The notes: a model not told the origin generated them from the letters alone. Counted from the stretch's first letter, positions 11,296 to 22,299 are shown. The stretch: 64,000 nt of DNA from Meghimatium bilineatum (GCA_034231615.1 CM067314.1:12725881-12789880); one strand, 5' to 3'. A program made the numbers and translations.

Positions 11296-12028
11296 ATATA
11301 TATATGCGGAATTTAAATGGCCTGTTTCTCTTAAAAACAGAGATTCGACTGCCTGTTGCCATCCCAGCACTGGAAGTTATTGGGCACAATGCAGTCCTTC
11401 AAGATGACAATGCAAGATTACACTGCTCTCGCGTAGTAAGTGTTTTCTTGTAACAAGTGGGTGTCAACAGAATGGATTAGCCTGCAAAAATAGGCGTGAA
11501 ATGTATATTATAGAACATCTTTAGGATAATCTTTGATGGGAAGTTAGCAAAATCAGACATCTTCTCAACTCTGCATGACCGGCATCTTCTGCCTTAGCAT
11601 CAGTGGCATGAAGTGCGTGTCCCAAGTATCTCAGCATCAGTGGCATGCAGTGCGTGTCCCAAGTACCTCAGCATCAGTGACATGCAGTGCGTGTCCCAAG
11701 CACCTCAGCATCAGTGGCATGCAGTGCGTGTCCCAAGTACCTCAGCATCAGTGGCATGCAGTGCGTGTCCTAAGAACCTCAGCATCATTGGCATGCAGTA
11801 CATGTCCCAAGTACCTCAGCATCAGTGGTATGCAGTGCGTGTCCCAAGTACCTCAGCATGAGTCGCATGCGCATGCAGTGCGTGTCCCAAGTACCTCAGC
11901 ATCCGTGGCATGCAGTGTATGCCCCAATGTCTCATTCGTAAGCTCATAATCTCCACGCGACAGCTGTGCAATGAATGTATCGCAATTAAAAGACAGCAAA
12001 TACGATACTGACAATGTTGTTATTCTCA
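11296..12028 (+). mobile_element. Tc1-like transposase relic with an internal minisatellite
   Basis: The C-terminal half of a Tc1/mariner DDE transposase. In order: RLPVAIPALEVIGHNAVLQ, the second catalytic Asp in DDNARLHCSRVV, then GVNRMD, and after a frameshift IEHL (third catalytic acid) followed by DNL. Stops fall where Trp is usual (IEHL-stop-DNL). The C-terminal end reappears downstream of the array as LIRKLIISTRQ, CNECIAI and a terminal IRY followed by a stop (12027), as in Tc1 proteins ending ..TRY. Between them lies a 37-bp array (11598-11927) whose unit encodes the HQWH..V.VP stretch expected there. The N-terminal half is missing. Clearly inactive. Confidence 0.8.
11598..11927. repeat. 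37-bp minisatellite inside the Tc1 relic, about 9 copies
   Basis: Unit AGCATCAGTGGCATGCAGTG plus CGTGTCCCAAGTACCTC, with starts spaced 37 bp (for example TGGCATGCAG at 11641, TGACATGCAG at 11678). In one frame it reads QHQWHAVRVPST, resembling the EEWH.IPQ block near the end of Tc1 transposases. Because transposase sequence continues on both sides, the unit is best explained as an amplified piece of that coding sequence. Confidence 0.9.
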
Positions 12029-12071
12029 TTATTTGAGAAATAAAAAGTATATTTATTGTTGTGCTGTCATG

Positions 12072-12182
12072 TTAAACACATTAATGTTAACATTATGAAA
12101 TATAGTGTTACACACATTAATGTTAACATTATGAAATATAGTGTTACACACATTAATGTTAACATTATGAAATATAGTGTTG
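12072..12182. repeat. 36-bp tandem repeat, 3 copies
   Basis: Three units beginning CACATTAATGTTAACATTAT at 12077, 12113 and 12149, immediately after the end of the transposase relic, where its 3' UTR or terminal repeat would lie. ATTAATGTTAACATTA is partly palindromic. Confidence 0.85.
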
Positions 12183-12189
12183 ATTGTAA

Positions 12190-12690
12190 CTGATAAGCTT
12201 GTCATGTTATATTTTGAGATGATGTTATGTTATCTTTTCTTGTCTTTTGAGATAACACAATTCCAAAAACGTGGCCCTTAACGATTTTGATGTGTATATA
12301 CACATATATATTTCGTAAACTATGGCTGACTCTCAACCAGTTCTATTTGTGGTTTTAGCTCAAACTCGCGAATTAAGTTGATAAGCCACGATTTTAATTT
12401 ATTCCTAGGCTTGAAACCAGATTACATGAAATTTTAAAAAAAGGAATATAAATGTTTATAGCACACCTGAAATATCTTAGAAGATTGCAACCATTACCTT
12501 TATTATAATTTAAGACTAGAGAAATCTACCCCGGATATTTCAAACTGATAGCAAAATTTACTTAGACACCGCTGTTATTAACTCAACTGTCGGCGGTGTT
12601 ATTGGAATCTGCTCCCCGTTATTTTTTCCGACAAGATATCAGATCGATTTCTCTAAGAATTTAATATATCATTATGTTAGTGTGTAATGT
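12190..12690. other. AT-rich spacer containing repeat R5
   Basis: Positions 12533-12625 match 24461-24560: TATTTCAAACTGATAGCAAA, TTAGACACCGC, then CGGCGGTGTT. The GACACCGC..CGGTGTT part is an inverted repeat. Otherwise nothing recognised. Confidence 0.5.
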
Positions 12691-13312
12691 TGGTTGGTTG
12701 GTTGGTTGGTTTGTTTGTTTGTTGGTTGGTTGGTTGGTTGCTGATCTAGCTGTCCATGAGCTCATGCCCTTTGACACAATGTCATTAAATGGCATTATAT
12801 TGCTGGGAAGTCTGTGGATTATCGGCCCACCCCGGGACAGAGCCAGAGAATAACTATCACACCTCCAGGAAGGTAGGTTTCAATCTGTGCACTGCTCCCA
12901 GCCACTGTAGCCAAGATAGGGCTCACTGTGCTCATTTCCCGCCACCAATTTACTGGTTATGCTGAACTTCTCTATTGTTCCAGGCATGCAACCAAATGTT
13001 CAAGTCAAAAGGATTGTCACGTCCTGAGTCACTGTGCCTCTATGATAGGCCTCAGCCATAGGAAAAAACAGTGCAGTAAGTTTTTTCCTCCCCAGTGCTG
13101 CACATTACATCTCAGGATCCCTCCCAACCACAGAGGGTGCATACATATATTCAAGTAAACATGAAACACATTTCAACAACAAAATAAAAGCATAATTGTA
13201 TAGATGACGTGCCATGAAGCTTCTACAAGAAGATAACCCTAATAAAACGGCATGTCATCTACTAAGGTTTTCTGTTGCATTGGTGGTTTGTCTACTGGGC
13301 CATTGGTGACAT
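12691..13312 (-). mobile_element. Retroposon B, copy 1
   Basis: About 620 bp, strongly similar to 28664-29293 (opposite strand) and 61488-62110. In transcription sense (minus here) it starts in the GTGGGTCTCACCAATGGCCC region and ends in an (AACC)n tail, seen here as GGTTGGTTGG at 12691-12740. It has no significant coding capacity, as in a SINE or other non-autonomous retroposon. It contains the inverted pair TAGATGACGTGCC...GGCATGTCATCTA. Confidence 0.85.
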
Positions 13313-13437
13313 GCGTGCCACGGAGTGTGTAATATCGACTGGCGTAGATAACCATGTGTCATCCAAACTGCTAGATGCCGGATCATTACTCCATGCGGTC
13401 TTGTACGAAGAGCTACCAGACCTAAAACGCTGCTGAC

Positions 13438-13620
13438 TTGAATTGTGTAACAAGTAAAAGATGGTCATGCAGTGGATACCATCTCACTGTGGAATACCAC
13501 GAAACTGAGAGAGGAGATGAACTGACTAAGAAGGGTATTGACGACAACCAACCAGATGTACCAATCACTAATCATCATAAAGAAAACATAAACTATCAAA
13601 TCATTCAGAAAGGTTGTGGG
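13438..13620 (+). mobile_element. RNase H domain of an I/Jockey-like LINE, broken
   Basis: The frame reads QWIPSHCGIP and, after a one-base shift near 13505, ERGDELTKKG. Together these match the WIPSHCGI.GNERADELAKKG signature of LINE-encoded RNase H. The C-terminal remainder of the same kind of element is at 14045-14525. Between them lie a retroposon B fragment and a GC-rich block, so the LINE copy has been split. Confidence 0.8.
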
Positions 13621-13753
13621 ACCCATTCTGTGGGTCTCACCAATAGCTCACTAGACAAACAAACCATGCAACAGAAAACCTTACTAGATGACATGCCTTT
13701 ATATTGAGGTTATCTTCTTATAGAAGCTTCATGGCACGTCATCTATACAATCC
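13621..13753 (+). mobile_element. Retroposon B, 5' fragment
   Basis: Matches the first 130 bp or so of retroposon B (CTGTGGGTCTCACCAATAGC ... CACGTCATCTATACAAT). It stands in inverted orientation to copy 1, about 310 bp away. The same segment ends exactly at ATTGTATAGATGACG in other copies, hinting at a separable module. Confidence 0.75.
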
Positions 13754-13754
13754 C

Positions 13755-14015
13755 GTAGTTGTAACCTTCGATAACAGTTACCATGTTGTTTTGACGGGCC
13801 GACGTTGTGCTTGAACTAGTTACGAGCATGGCGTGGGTGAACAGAACAACAAAGAAACCTGTCGCAAGGGCCAGAGTTGTGCCCTGATGTCGACGTCTGT
13901 TTTTGGCAGCATTGGACTCGAAACACTTCATCGAATCGAATGGCTGTAGGAACAGAGGTCGGAGCACTTATATGAATGCCCTTTTGGAGCACTAATAGGA
14001 ATAACGTGCTGTGAG
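13755..14015 (-). other. Candidate captured exon with a membrane segment
   Basis: On the minus strand a pyrimidine-rich tract ending in TCTGTTCCTACAG (about 13965-13977) precedes an open frame. The frame starts MKCFESNAAKNRRRH, continues through a hydrophobic stretch (TLALATGFFVVLFTHAMLV) and ends ..EGYNYGIV at the retroposon B boundary. It is richer in GC than its flanks. No family is recognised. It could be a host exon or part of an unrecognised element. A classical splice donor is not obvious. Confidence 0.35.
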
Positions 14016-14044
14016 GCCAGTTTCTAATCAAGAATCAAGAATCA

Positions 14045-14525
14045 AAAAGGTGCAAACATCAACACAAGAAGAGGTCTATCAAATTATGAACAAACCAGAG
14101 TCAGTTGCAATTCTACTTATTGTTCTGTACAAAACCGACTCTGCAGTCACTTGTACACAATATTCAGGATTTTGAAAAACACAGCCATTTTTACATGTGG
14201 ACAGGAACCACAGACTTCAGAATATGTATTTCAAGATTGTCATGAATACAAAATTCTGAAACAAATGTACCGAACCATAGAAACAACATCAGAATCGGAG
14301 CTACATGGACCTATTTATAAGTTACACGAAACAATGAAGTTGATTAATGAGATGAGACTACAGATACAGACATATTTTCTGTTTATTGCGGAGATGAGAC
14401 TACACATATAGACATATTTTCTGTTTATTGCGGAGATGAGACTACAGATATAGACATATTTTCTGTTTATTGCGGAGATGAGACTACAGATACAGACATA
14501 TTTTAAAAGAACGAAAGAAGAGGAA
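14045..14525 (+). mobile_element. C-terminal end of RNase H LINE with tandem 3' end
   Basis: Encodes the zinc-knuckle-like tail CGQEPQTSEYVFQDC, with H and Y residues following, then TSESELHGPIYKLHETMKL and INEMRLQIQ, as in I/Jockey-type LINEs carrying RNase H. A related tail (CNCGLSPETAEHILHAC) is at 39365-39905. The last 42 bp of the coding end (GAGATGAGACTACAG.. to ..TTTATTGCG) are repeated about four times (14345-14510) before the purine-rich terminus. Confidence 0.8.
14345..14510. repeat. 42-bp tandem repeat at a LINE 3' end, about 4 copies
   Basis: Repeats of GGAGATGAGACTACAGATA plus GACATATTTTCTGTTTATTGC. Since 42 is a multiple of 3, the EMRLQI codons repeat in frame in the first units before a stop. 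Confidence 0.85.
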
Positions 14526-15319
14526 GAGGAATAATCCTAGCTGCATACTAGTAAATATTTTAGTTGTTCTGTTTAAAAGGTATAATTTGGGAAAAACCAG
14601 GCAAAAAATTTTTGCAACTCATTGGAAACACACAGGAAAATACACTAATTGACGTTTCGACTAATTGAGTATCTTTATCAAGGACACAACATAGCACGCG
14701 ACGAGTGAAACACGAAACTACATATGATCACTCGTACTTGAAAAGGCGTAGATGACTGACTTAATAGTACTTATAAATCGGGTTTTCCCTATGTTGCCTC
14801 TCAATGATGCTGCACTTCTTCTGCTGAGAGTACCACTGATAGCAATTTAAACTGATAAATAAAACAAATATAACTGATAGGGATTTCGTAGCTTTAGGCA
14901 ATAATATCCAGGATTATTCTAAGAAAATCCACACGAACCTGAAACTTTTGGAGCACAATGCCAACAGTTTAACTATTACGCCATGGAGATCACAATCTGT
15001 GTTAATGAATAAGCTATAATGGCGTACAAGATAGATTCGATATTGAATGAGACAACACGAGAACAGTAGAACAAGATGGAGATTTGTGAGTTGGGTAGAT
15101 GGAAAGTGGAAGCAGGAGAGTGGAAGCTGGAAAGTGGGAGCTGTGAGTGAGCTGGAGAGTGCAAGTGGTAGAGTGCAAGCGGGAGAGTGGAAGCTGGAGA
15201 CATTTGGATAGTGTGTGACGAGCACATCTGCTATGAGCATGAGAAATATATCAAGAGAGAGAGAGAGAGAGAGAGTGAGAGAGAGAGAGAGAGAGCTAAA
15301 TTGAGAAAGCAAAAAGTGA
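14526..15319. other. Spacer with (GA)n; no gene
   Basis: Contains a degenerate GGAGAGTGGAAGCTGGA repeat at about 15110-15200 and (GA)n at about 15258-15295. Minus-strand frames here are S/L/P-rich because of those repeats. Confidence 0.6.
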
Positions 15320-16066
15320 GGAAGACCTTTACGATTTAATTAATGTAGAAGTCACACAAAGTAAAGAGAAAGGCCTCTTCCTAAATATCAAGAAAACAGA
15401 AGTACTGGTTATTTCAAAGAAACAAAATAACACACCTTGCAAGATCAAAGTGAATTATATAGTAAAACAGATCCACCAATTCAAATATTTCGTTACAATT
15501 ATTACGGCAGATGGAAGAAGTTCAACAGAAATAAGATGCAGAATAGGACTGGCAAAAACAACATTCAGAAAAATGAAAAATATACTGTGTAATATGATCT
15601 TGTCATTAGAGGTGAGAAAGAGAGTTATGCAGTGATATACAACCCTTATACTAACATATGGGTGCGAGTCTTGGACAATAAACAAACTGGAAAGTGGGAA
15701 ATGAGGCAACAGAAATGTGGTTCTACAGAAGAATGATGAGAATATCATGGACTGCCAGAAAATCTAATGTAGAGGTGTTGAAAGAGTCAAATGCGAGACG
15801 GACCTTAATCAACAATAAAAGAAAAAGGTAATCTTCTTTTTTTGGCCACTAAAGGAGGCAGGCAGGTTTAGAGAACATAGTTCACAACAGGCAAAATTGA
15901 AGGCAACAGAAACAGAGGGCGACAACGTGAGAAAATATTAGACAGTTTGACAACCTGGCACGGCAAGGAAACAACAACAACCTTGATACATAATACTGTG
16001 GACAGAGAGCTGTAGAAAGTCATGACCGCCTAAAGCAGCCGGCATGGCACCTGATGATGATGATGA
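15320..16066 (+). mobile_element. LINE family A, copy 2 (longest of this family)
   Basis: Begins further upstream than the other A copies, in the RT palm/thumb region: LNIKKTEVLVISKKQNN, QIHQFKYFVTIITADGRSS, RIGLAKTTFRKMKNILC, then a stop after RKRVMQ. It continues through the MWFYRRM.R.SWTARK region (15714 on) to the SRHGT-like end with several frameshifts, ending in the same CCTGATGATGATGA tail. Confidence 0.87.
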
Positions 16067-16534
16067 AATAAAGAGGTACCATAAGAACACTACAATGTCT
16101 AGGATCACATTAAATACGTAAATATATAAAAACATTTCTCGCTCTCATAAATTCACACACACGTCCGACATCCGTGCTCCTCTATAAACCGCTAATGAAC
16201 GATAACAATATTCAATCAATACACTCTACTACAAAATATGCTTCAGATTCAGATGTTTCCGTATAATTCCAGACCGACTTTTCGAATACAAACTAAAGTA
16301 ATCAAGAAACTAAACACAGGCGCTGTTTGTGAAAGCTTTGTCCGTGTTTATCATGTTTAACACTGATGAAATAAACAGCCAGAAAAATTGTTATCTAATT
16401 AGAGTAACACAATATACTAACATTAACAATAACAATGAGTCAATATGAATAACTTTACGCTCCCAGCTGCTTTCGAATAATGTAGAATAGCTAACACAGA
16501 TAATGAAGCGATCTTAATGAAGACGTGGATTAAC
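16067..16534. other. Unassigned AT-rich spacer
   Basis: No gene, tandem repeat or recognised element. Confidence 0.5.
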
Positions 16535-16545
16535 AGATATTAAAG

Positions 16546-16708
16546 CCTGCCGAAGACGGATGTGTCGGGCCAATGGCGCAAATAAAACGGCGACACAATG
16601 CATTTCCATTTTCTGGACTACATCCTTCTGGAAATCTAATAGGACCATAGTCTTGATACAAGAGATATCCAGTGGGAGTTTGAGAATGAACGCTGAAGAA
16701 GAAGAAGA
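16546..16708 (+). mobile_element. SINE S1a copy 2, 163 bp, with 11-bp duplication
   Basis: Flanked by the perfect direct repeat AGATATTAAAG (16535-16545 and 16709-16719), so both ends are defined: it starts CCTGCCGAAGACGGATGTGT and ends GAACGCTGAAGAAGAAGA. This copy gives the intact S1a arrangement, with a single TAATAGGACCATAGTCTTG segment where the copy at 51890 has about nine. Confidence 0.9.
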
Positions 16709-16789
16709 AGATATTAAAGAAATATATTACATAAGAGATAACTTAGACAAGCAAGGAAAAAGATAATATTTTACTTCGAAATGATAAGG

Positions 16790-17070
16790 ATAGCTTTGGT
16801 CAAAACTAGGAACAGAGAAAGATAATACAGAATGGCTTTGGAAAAAAAACTATGGACAGAGAAAAATGATACAGAAGAACGTTGAGAAAAACTAGGGAAT
16901 AATGATACAGAAAAACGATGAAATAACTAGGGACAGAGAAAAATGATACAGAAAAACGGTTAAATAACTAGGGACAGATAAAAATGATACAGAAAAAACA
17001 GTGAAATAACTAGGGACAGATAAAAATGATATATAAAGACTTTGATAAAACTAGGGACAGTGAAATGAGA
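16790..17070. repeat. Diverged left part of the 44-bp satellite
   Basis: Degenerate units of about 43-46 bp with AACTAGGGACAGAGAAAAATGATACAGAA-like content. They are clearly related to the main array after 17385, from which they are separated by an inserted SINE-like block. Confidence 0.8.
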
Positions 17071-17079
17071 TGATATAGA

Positions 17080-17378
17080 AGGTAAAGGTATGTCCCATGG
17101 TAGCAACCTGCCGTCGTGGATGAAGATAACTCTTCATGTACTAAACCGCAGTAACTATTAGGTAGGAAGGTGGGGTGGCCAGTTCCATTCTTTGCTGTCA
17201 TTACCTCCCCTAACGCATACACCAGGTGCTCATTTACAGCTGAGTCGACTGGAAGAGAGGTCGTGTCAAGCGAGAAATTACATATCTGGGTGTCTTTTTT
17301 GTCCGGAGGTGGTTTAAAACCTGGCACGCTGTAACGCGGTGATAGCAAGCAATCTCAATCTCAACTAGAGTACACCGC
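17080..17378 (-). mobile_element. SINE-like element R2, copy 1, inserted in the satellite
   Basis: A non-satellite block with satellite on both sides. It contains GGTGCTCATTTACAGCTGAG, related to GGTGCCCATTTAAGGCTGGG in the copy at 48250-48420. Both look like a dispersed short retroposon. Orientation is uncertain. The flanks ATGATATA and ATGATACA could be a decayed target duplication. Confidence 0.5.
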
Positions 17379-17384
17379 TCCTCA

Positions 17385-19255
17385 CATGATACAAAAAGGC
17401 ATTGAGAAAACTAGTGGCAGTGAAATGAGATGATACAGAGGGGCATTGAGAAAACTAGTGGCAGTGAAATGAGATGATACAGAGGGGCATTGAGAAAACT
17501 AGTGGCAGTGAAATGAGGTGATACAGAGGGGCATTGAGAAAACTAGTGGCAGTGAAATGAGGTGATACAGAGGGGCATTGAGAAAACTAGTGGCAGTGAA
17601 ATGAGATGATACAGAGGGGCATTGAGAAAACTAGTGGCAGTGAAATGAGGTGATACAGAGGGGCATTGAGAAAACTAGTGGCAGTGAAATGAGGTGATAC
17701 AGAGGGGCATTGAGAAAACTAGTGGCAGTGAAATGAGATGATACAGAGGGGCATTGAGAAAACTAGTGGCAGTGAAATGAGGTGATACAGAGGGGCATTG
17801 AGAAAACTAGTGGCAGTGAAATGAGGTGATACAGAGGGGCATTGAGAAAACTAGGGGCAGTGAAATGAGGTGATACAGAGGGGCATTGAGAAAACTAGTG
17901 GCAGTGAAATGAGGTGATACAGAGGGGCATTGAGAAAACTAGGGGCAGTGAAATGAGATGATAGGGGCATTGAGAAAACTAGGGGCAGTGAAATGAGATG
18001 ATAGGGGCATTGAGAAAACTAGGGGCAGTGAAATGAGATGATACAGAGGGGCATTGAGAAAACTAGGGGCAGTGAAATGAGATGATAGGGGCATTGAGAA
18101 AACTAGGGGCAGTGAAATGAGATGATAGGGGCATTGAGAAAACTACGGGCAGTGAAATGAGATGATACAGAGTGGCATTGAGAAAACTACGGGCAGTGAA
18201 ATGAGATGATACAGAGGGGCATTGAGAAAACTACGGGCAGTGAAATGAGATGATACAGAGGGGCATTGAGAAAACTAGGAGCAGTGAAATGAGATGATAG
18301 GGGCATTGAGAAAACTAGGGGCAGTGAATTGAGATGATACAGAGGGGCATTGAGAAAACTAGGGGCATTGAAATGAGATGATACAGAGGGGCATTGAGAA
18401 AACTAGGGGCAGTGAAATTATATGATAGGGGCATTGAGAAAAGTAGGGGCAGTGAAATGAGATAATAGGGGCATTGAGAAAACTAGTGGCAGTGAAATGA
18501 GGTGATACAGATGGGCATTGAGAAAACTAGTGGCAGTGAAATGAGGTGATACAGAGGGGCATTGAGAAAACTAGTGGCAGTGAAATGAGGTGATACAGAG
18601 GGGCATTGAGAAAACTAGGGGCAGTGAAATGAGATGATAGGGGCATTGAGAAAACTAGGGGCAGTGAGATGAGATGATAGGGGCATTGAGAAAACTAGGG
18701 GCAGTGAAATGAGATGATACAGAGGGGCATTGAGAAAACTATGGGCAGTGAAATGAGATGATAGGGGCATTGAGAAAACTAGGGGCAGTGAAATGAGATG
18801 ATAGGGGCATTGAGAAAACTAGGGGCAGTGAAATGAGATGATACAGAGGGGCATTGAGAAAAGTAGTGGCAGTGAAATGAGATGATACAGAGGGGCATTG
18901 AGAAAACTAGGGGCAGTGAAATGAGGTGATACAGAGGGACATTGAGAAAACTACGTGCAGTGAAATGAGATGATACAGAGGGGCATTGAGAAAACTAGGG
19001 GCAGTGAAATTAGATGAAAGGGGCATTGAGAAAATTAGGGGCAGTGAAATGAGATGATAGTGGCATTGAGAAAACTAGTGGCAGTGAAATGAGATGATAG
19101 GGGCATTGAGAAAACTAGGTGCAGTGAAATGAGATGAAGGGGCATTGAGAAAACTAGGGGCAGTGAAATGAGATGATAGGGGCATTGAGAAAACTAGGGG
19201 CAGTGAAATGAGATGATAGGGGCATTGAGAAAACTAGGGGCAGTGAAATGAGACG
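17385..19255. repeat. Mosaic 44/40-bp satellite, over 40 units
   Basis: The main unit is GGGGCATTGAGAAAACTAG, then GGCAGTGAAATGAGATGA and TACAGA (44 bp). A common 40-bp variant lacks four bases at the junction (GATGATAGGGGCATTG). Diagnostic positions (AGTGG/AGGGG/ACGGG, GAGAT/GAGGT) run in blocks: the left third is mostly 44-bp AGTGG units and the right part is mostly AGGGG units with many 40-bp forms. Confidence 0.95.
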
Positions 19256-19599
19256 ATATCTAAGATCGTTGAGAATAGTATGTCAATATGAAATATGTAA
19301 ACTGACATTCACAGATTTTAGATGTGAATAAAGAGAGTATAGCTTCCTTTTCCCCACTTTTGTTGCGCGTTCGGAATGTACAATTAGATCTGCATTTTTC
19401 ATTGACCAACTGCATACTAATGGATGTTGTGGTCATCATTAAGTATAATCACTGGGAAGGAACTCTCTAGAGACAGATTCAATTACAAGCAGGCTCTGTA
19501 AATTTGTATGAAAATTGCTGAAACCCGACTAAAGTACCTCACTTATAAACAAATTCTAGACGTAACCAAGACCTAATAAAAGCTAAAAGAAAATAATTC

Positions 19600-19805
19600 A
19601 TGATTCCTTGTCAAAAACAATACTGCAGAAAAAGTTCGAAGGTGCAATAAAAAGAGGAGAAGAAATAAAAGAATGGACAGACAATGTAAAGGACTGCAAA
19701 AGACAATATTTTTTCTGACTCGTTCGCATTTTTAAAAAGATATAAATCTCTGGAGGATTTTGTGTGTTGATGTTATCCAGTGTGGTACCCCTACTACCGG
19801 GTTTC
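19600..19805 (+). mobile_element. LINE family N-like 3' end, old copy
   Basis: Ends with CTCTGGAGGATTTTGTGTGT and CAGTGTGGTACCCCTAC, matching the RWRTLCAEASNVVPLRP codons of the copy at 43833-43987 with several changes. The 340 bp to its left (19260-19600) show nothing recognisable. Confidence 0.5.
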
Positions 19806-19807
19806 GC

Positions 19808-20655
19808 GTTTACAGATAGAAGCTTGTACTGTCTTAGAGGCTCAGATATATACAAGTTTGTACTGTCTCAGAGGCTCAGATATATACAAATTTGTACTGT
19901 CTCAGAGGCTCAGAAATATACAAGTTTGTACTGTTTCAGAAGTTCAGATATATACAAGTTTGTACTGTCTCAGGCTCAGATATATACAAGTTTGTACTGT
20001 CTCAGAGGCTCAGATATATACAGGTTTGTACTGTCTCAGATATATACAAGTTTGTACTGTATCACATGATTATATAGATGAATAGATAGAATCTTGTACC
20101 GTCTTAGAAGCCCAGATAGATAGAATCTTGTACCGTCTTAGAAGCCCAGATAGATATAATCTTGTACCGTCTTAGAAGCCCAGATAGATAGAATCTTGTG
20201 CCGTCTTAGAAGCCCAGATAGATATAATCTTGTGCCGTCTTAGAAGTCCAGTTAGATATAATCTTGTGCCGTCTTAGAAGCCAAGATAGATATAATCTTG
20301 TACCGTCTTAGAAGCTCCGATAGATATAATCTTGTACCGTCTTAGAAGCCCAGATAGATATAATCTTGTACCGTCTTAGAAGCCCAGATAGATATAATCT
20401 TGTACCGTCTTAGAAGCCCAGATAGATATAATATTGTACCGTCTTAGAAGCCCCGATAGATATAATCTTGTACCGTCTTAGAAGCCCAGATAGATATAAT
20501 CTTGTGCCGTCTTAGAAGCCAAGATAGATATAATCTTGTACCATCTTAGAAGCCCAGATAGATATAATCTTGTACCGTCTTAGAAGCCCAGATAGATATA
20601 ATCTTGTACCGTCTTAGAAGCCCAGATAGATATATTATGTAGAAGCTTGTACTGT
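19808..20655. repeat. 34-bp satellite in two subfamily blocks, about 24 units
   Basis: Block 1 (19808-20070) has units like GAGGCTCAGATATATACAAG plus TTTGTACTGTCTCA. Block 2 (20071-20655) has units like AAGCCCAGATAGATATAATC plus TTGTACCGTCTTAG. Both have period 34 and align to each other, so one ancestral unit diverged and each variant was amplified separately with a sharp junction near 20070. Confidence 0.92.
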
Positions 20656-20895
20656 CCATGCTAAATGCGTTGAATGATGCAACAAAGAGCTGGGCGATTC
20701 ATATATAGTCAGGTGGTATATACACGTACAAGATAATGGATTTTACTGGTGTCCACTGAGTAGGCGTGTCCCCACAACGATGACATTTGGAGATGTGGCT
20801 TGTCAGATATAAGGTCTCTAATATAACAAACAATAGGCACTCCAGCATTTTCAAATAATATGGATATTGCCATTATTTTTATAAGTTGTCACATA
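20656..20895. other. Short unassigned spacer
   Basis: Nothing recognised. Confidence 0.4.
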
Positions 20896-20899
20896 ATGT

Positions 20900-21007
20900 A
20901 TTAGTTAGTTAGTTAGTTATTCCTCTAGGGCCAAAGACGGCACATAGATTTCCATATCTCTCGTTTCATTGCAATTTGCTTTAGATCTTCACTGTTTCTG
21001 ATACCGA
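20900..21007 (-). mobile_element. LINE 3' end with (AACT)n tail
   Basis: The minus strand reads [19 protein letters not shown] and then EIWKSMCRLWP, the last residues of an RT tail, followed by AACTAACTAACT (seen as TTAGTTAGTTAG at 20902). The same tail type occurs at 57955-58320. Confidence 0.65.
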
Positions 21008-21026
21008 TGGTGGCAGGTCTATAGTC

Positions 21027-21472
<446 letters not shown>

Positions 21473-21589
21473 ATGTCAATCGTGCTGTCATGATGTTCGC
21501 TAGGCCCGAACAAGGAAGTGAACGATAGCCACCGGTATAAGTGGGAGCTCTGCAACTGGACAGTGCGGGGCAACCATTTGACCCGACTT

Positions 21590-22172
21590 AAAATATTGTC
21601 AAAAGGATCGGATATAAATGGATACAGCAGATGGAAGAAGCTAACAGAGATAAGAAGCAGAATAGGACAGGCAAAAAGAACATTCAGAAACATGGAAAAT
21701 ATATTGTGTAATTTGATCTTGTCATTGGAGGTGAGAAAGAGAGTTCTGCAGTGCTATATAACCCCTATACTAACATATAGGTGCAAGTCATGGACAATAA
21801 ACAAACTGGAAAGTGGGAAATTAGATGCAACAGAGATGTGGTTCTACAGAAGAATGCTGAGAATATAATGGACTGCCAGAAAAACTAATGTAGAGGTGTT
21901 GAGAGAGTCAAATGTGAAACGGATCTTAATCAACAATATAAGAAAAAAGCAATTTTTTTTGGCTACTTCATGAGACAGGCAGGTTTAGAGAACATAGTTA
22001 ACAAAAGGCAAAATGAAGGCAACAGAGACAAAGGGCGACAACGTGAGAAAATATTAGACAGTTTGACAACCTGGCACGGCAAGGAAACAACAACGGCCTT
22101 GATTACATAATACTGTGGACAGAGAGCTGTTGAGAGTATGACGGCTTACACCAGCCGGCATGGCACCTGATG
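21590..22172 (+). mobile_element. LINE family A, copy 3
   Basis: Reading from RSRIGQAKRTFRNMENILC through YITPILTYRCKSWTINKL, EMWFYRRMLRI, a stop, then WTARKTN and the basic tail, ending CCGGCATGGCACC and TGATGATGAT. Frameshifts lie after 21940. It lacks the catalytic RT core. Confidence 0.87.
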
Positions 22173-22299
22173 ATGATGATCTATCTATGCAGACAACCTG
22201 AACATGAAACTAACAGAATCAGGAAGAGTGATCCAAGATCAAAATGTGTTTCGAATGACTACTCCTTTCTGTTCAGGATATGCTTTATGCTGAGGATCT

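Noticed and set aside
11054-11407. A 117-codon frame taken as one protein
   Set aside because: Its left part is a LINE RT tail and its right part a Tc1 transposase; the fusion is accidental adjacency.
15450-16066. Host gene interpretation for long frames with WT/RR/GH motifs (also at 3706, 21518, 53202, 62785)
   Set aside because: All match endonuclease-RT C-termini in several copies with simple-repeat tails; they are LINE remnants.
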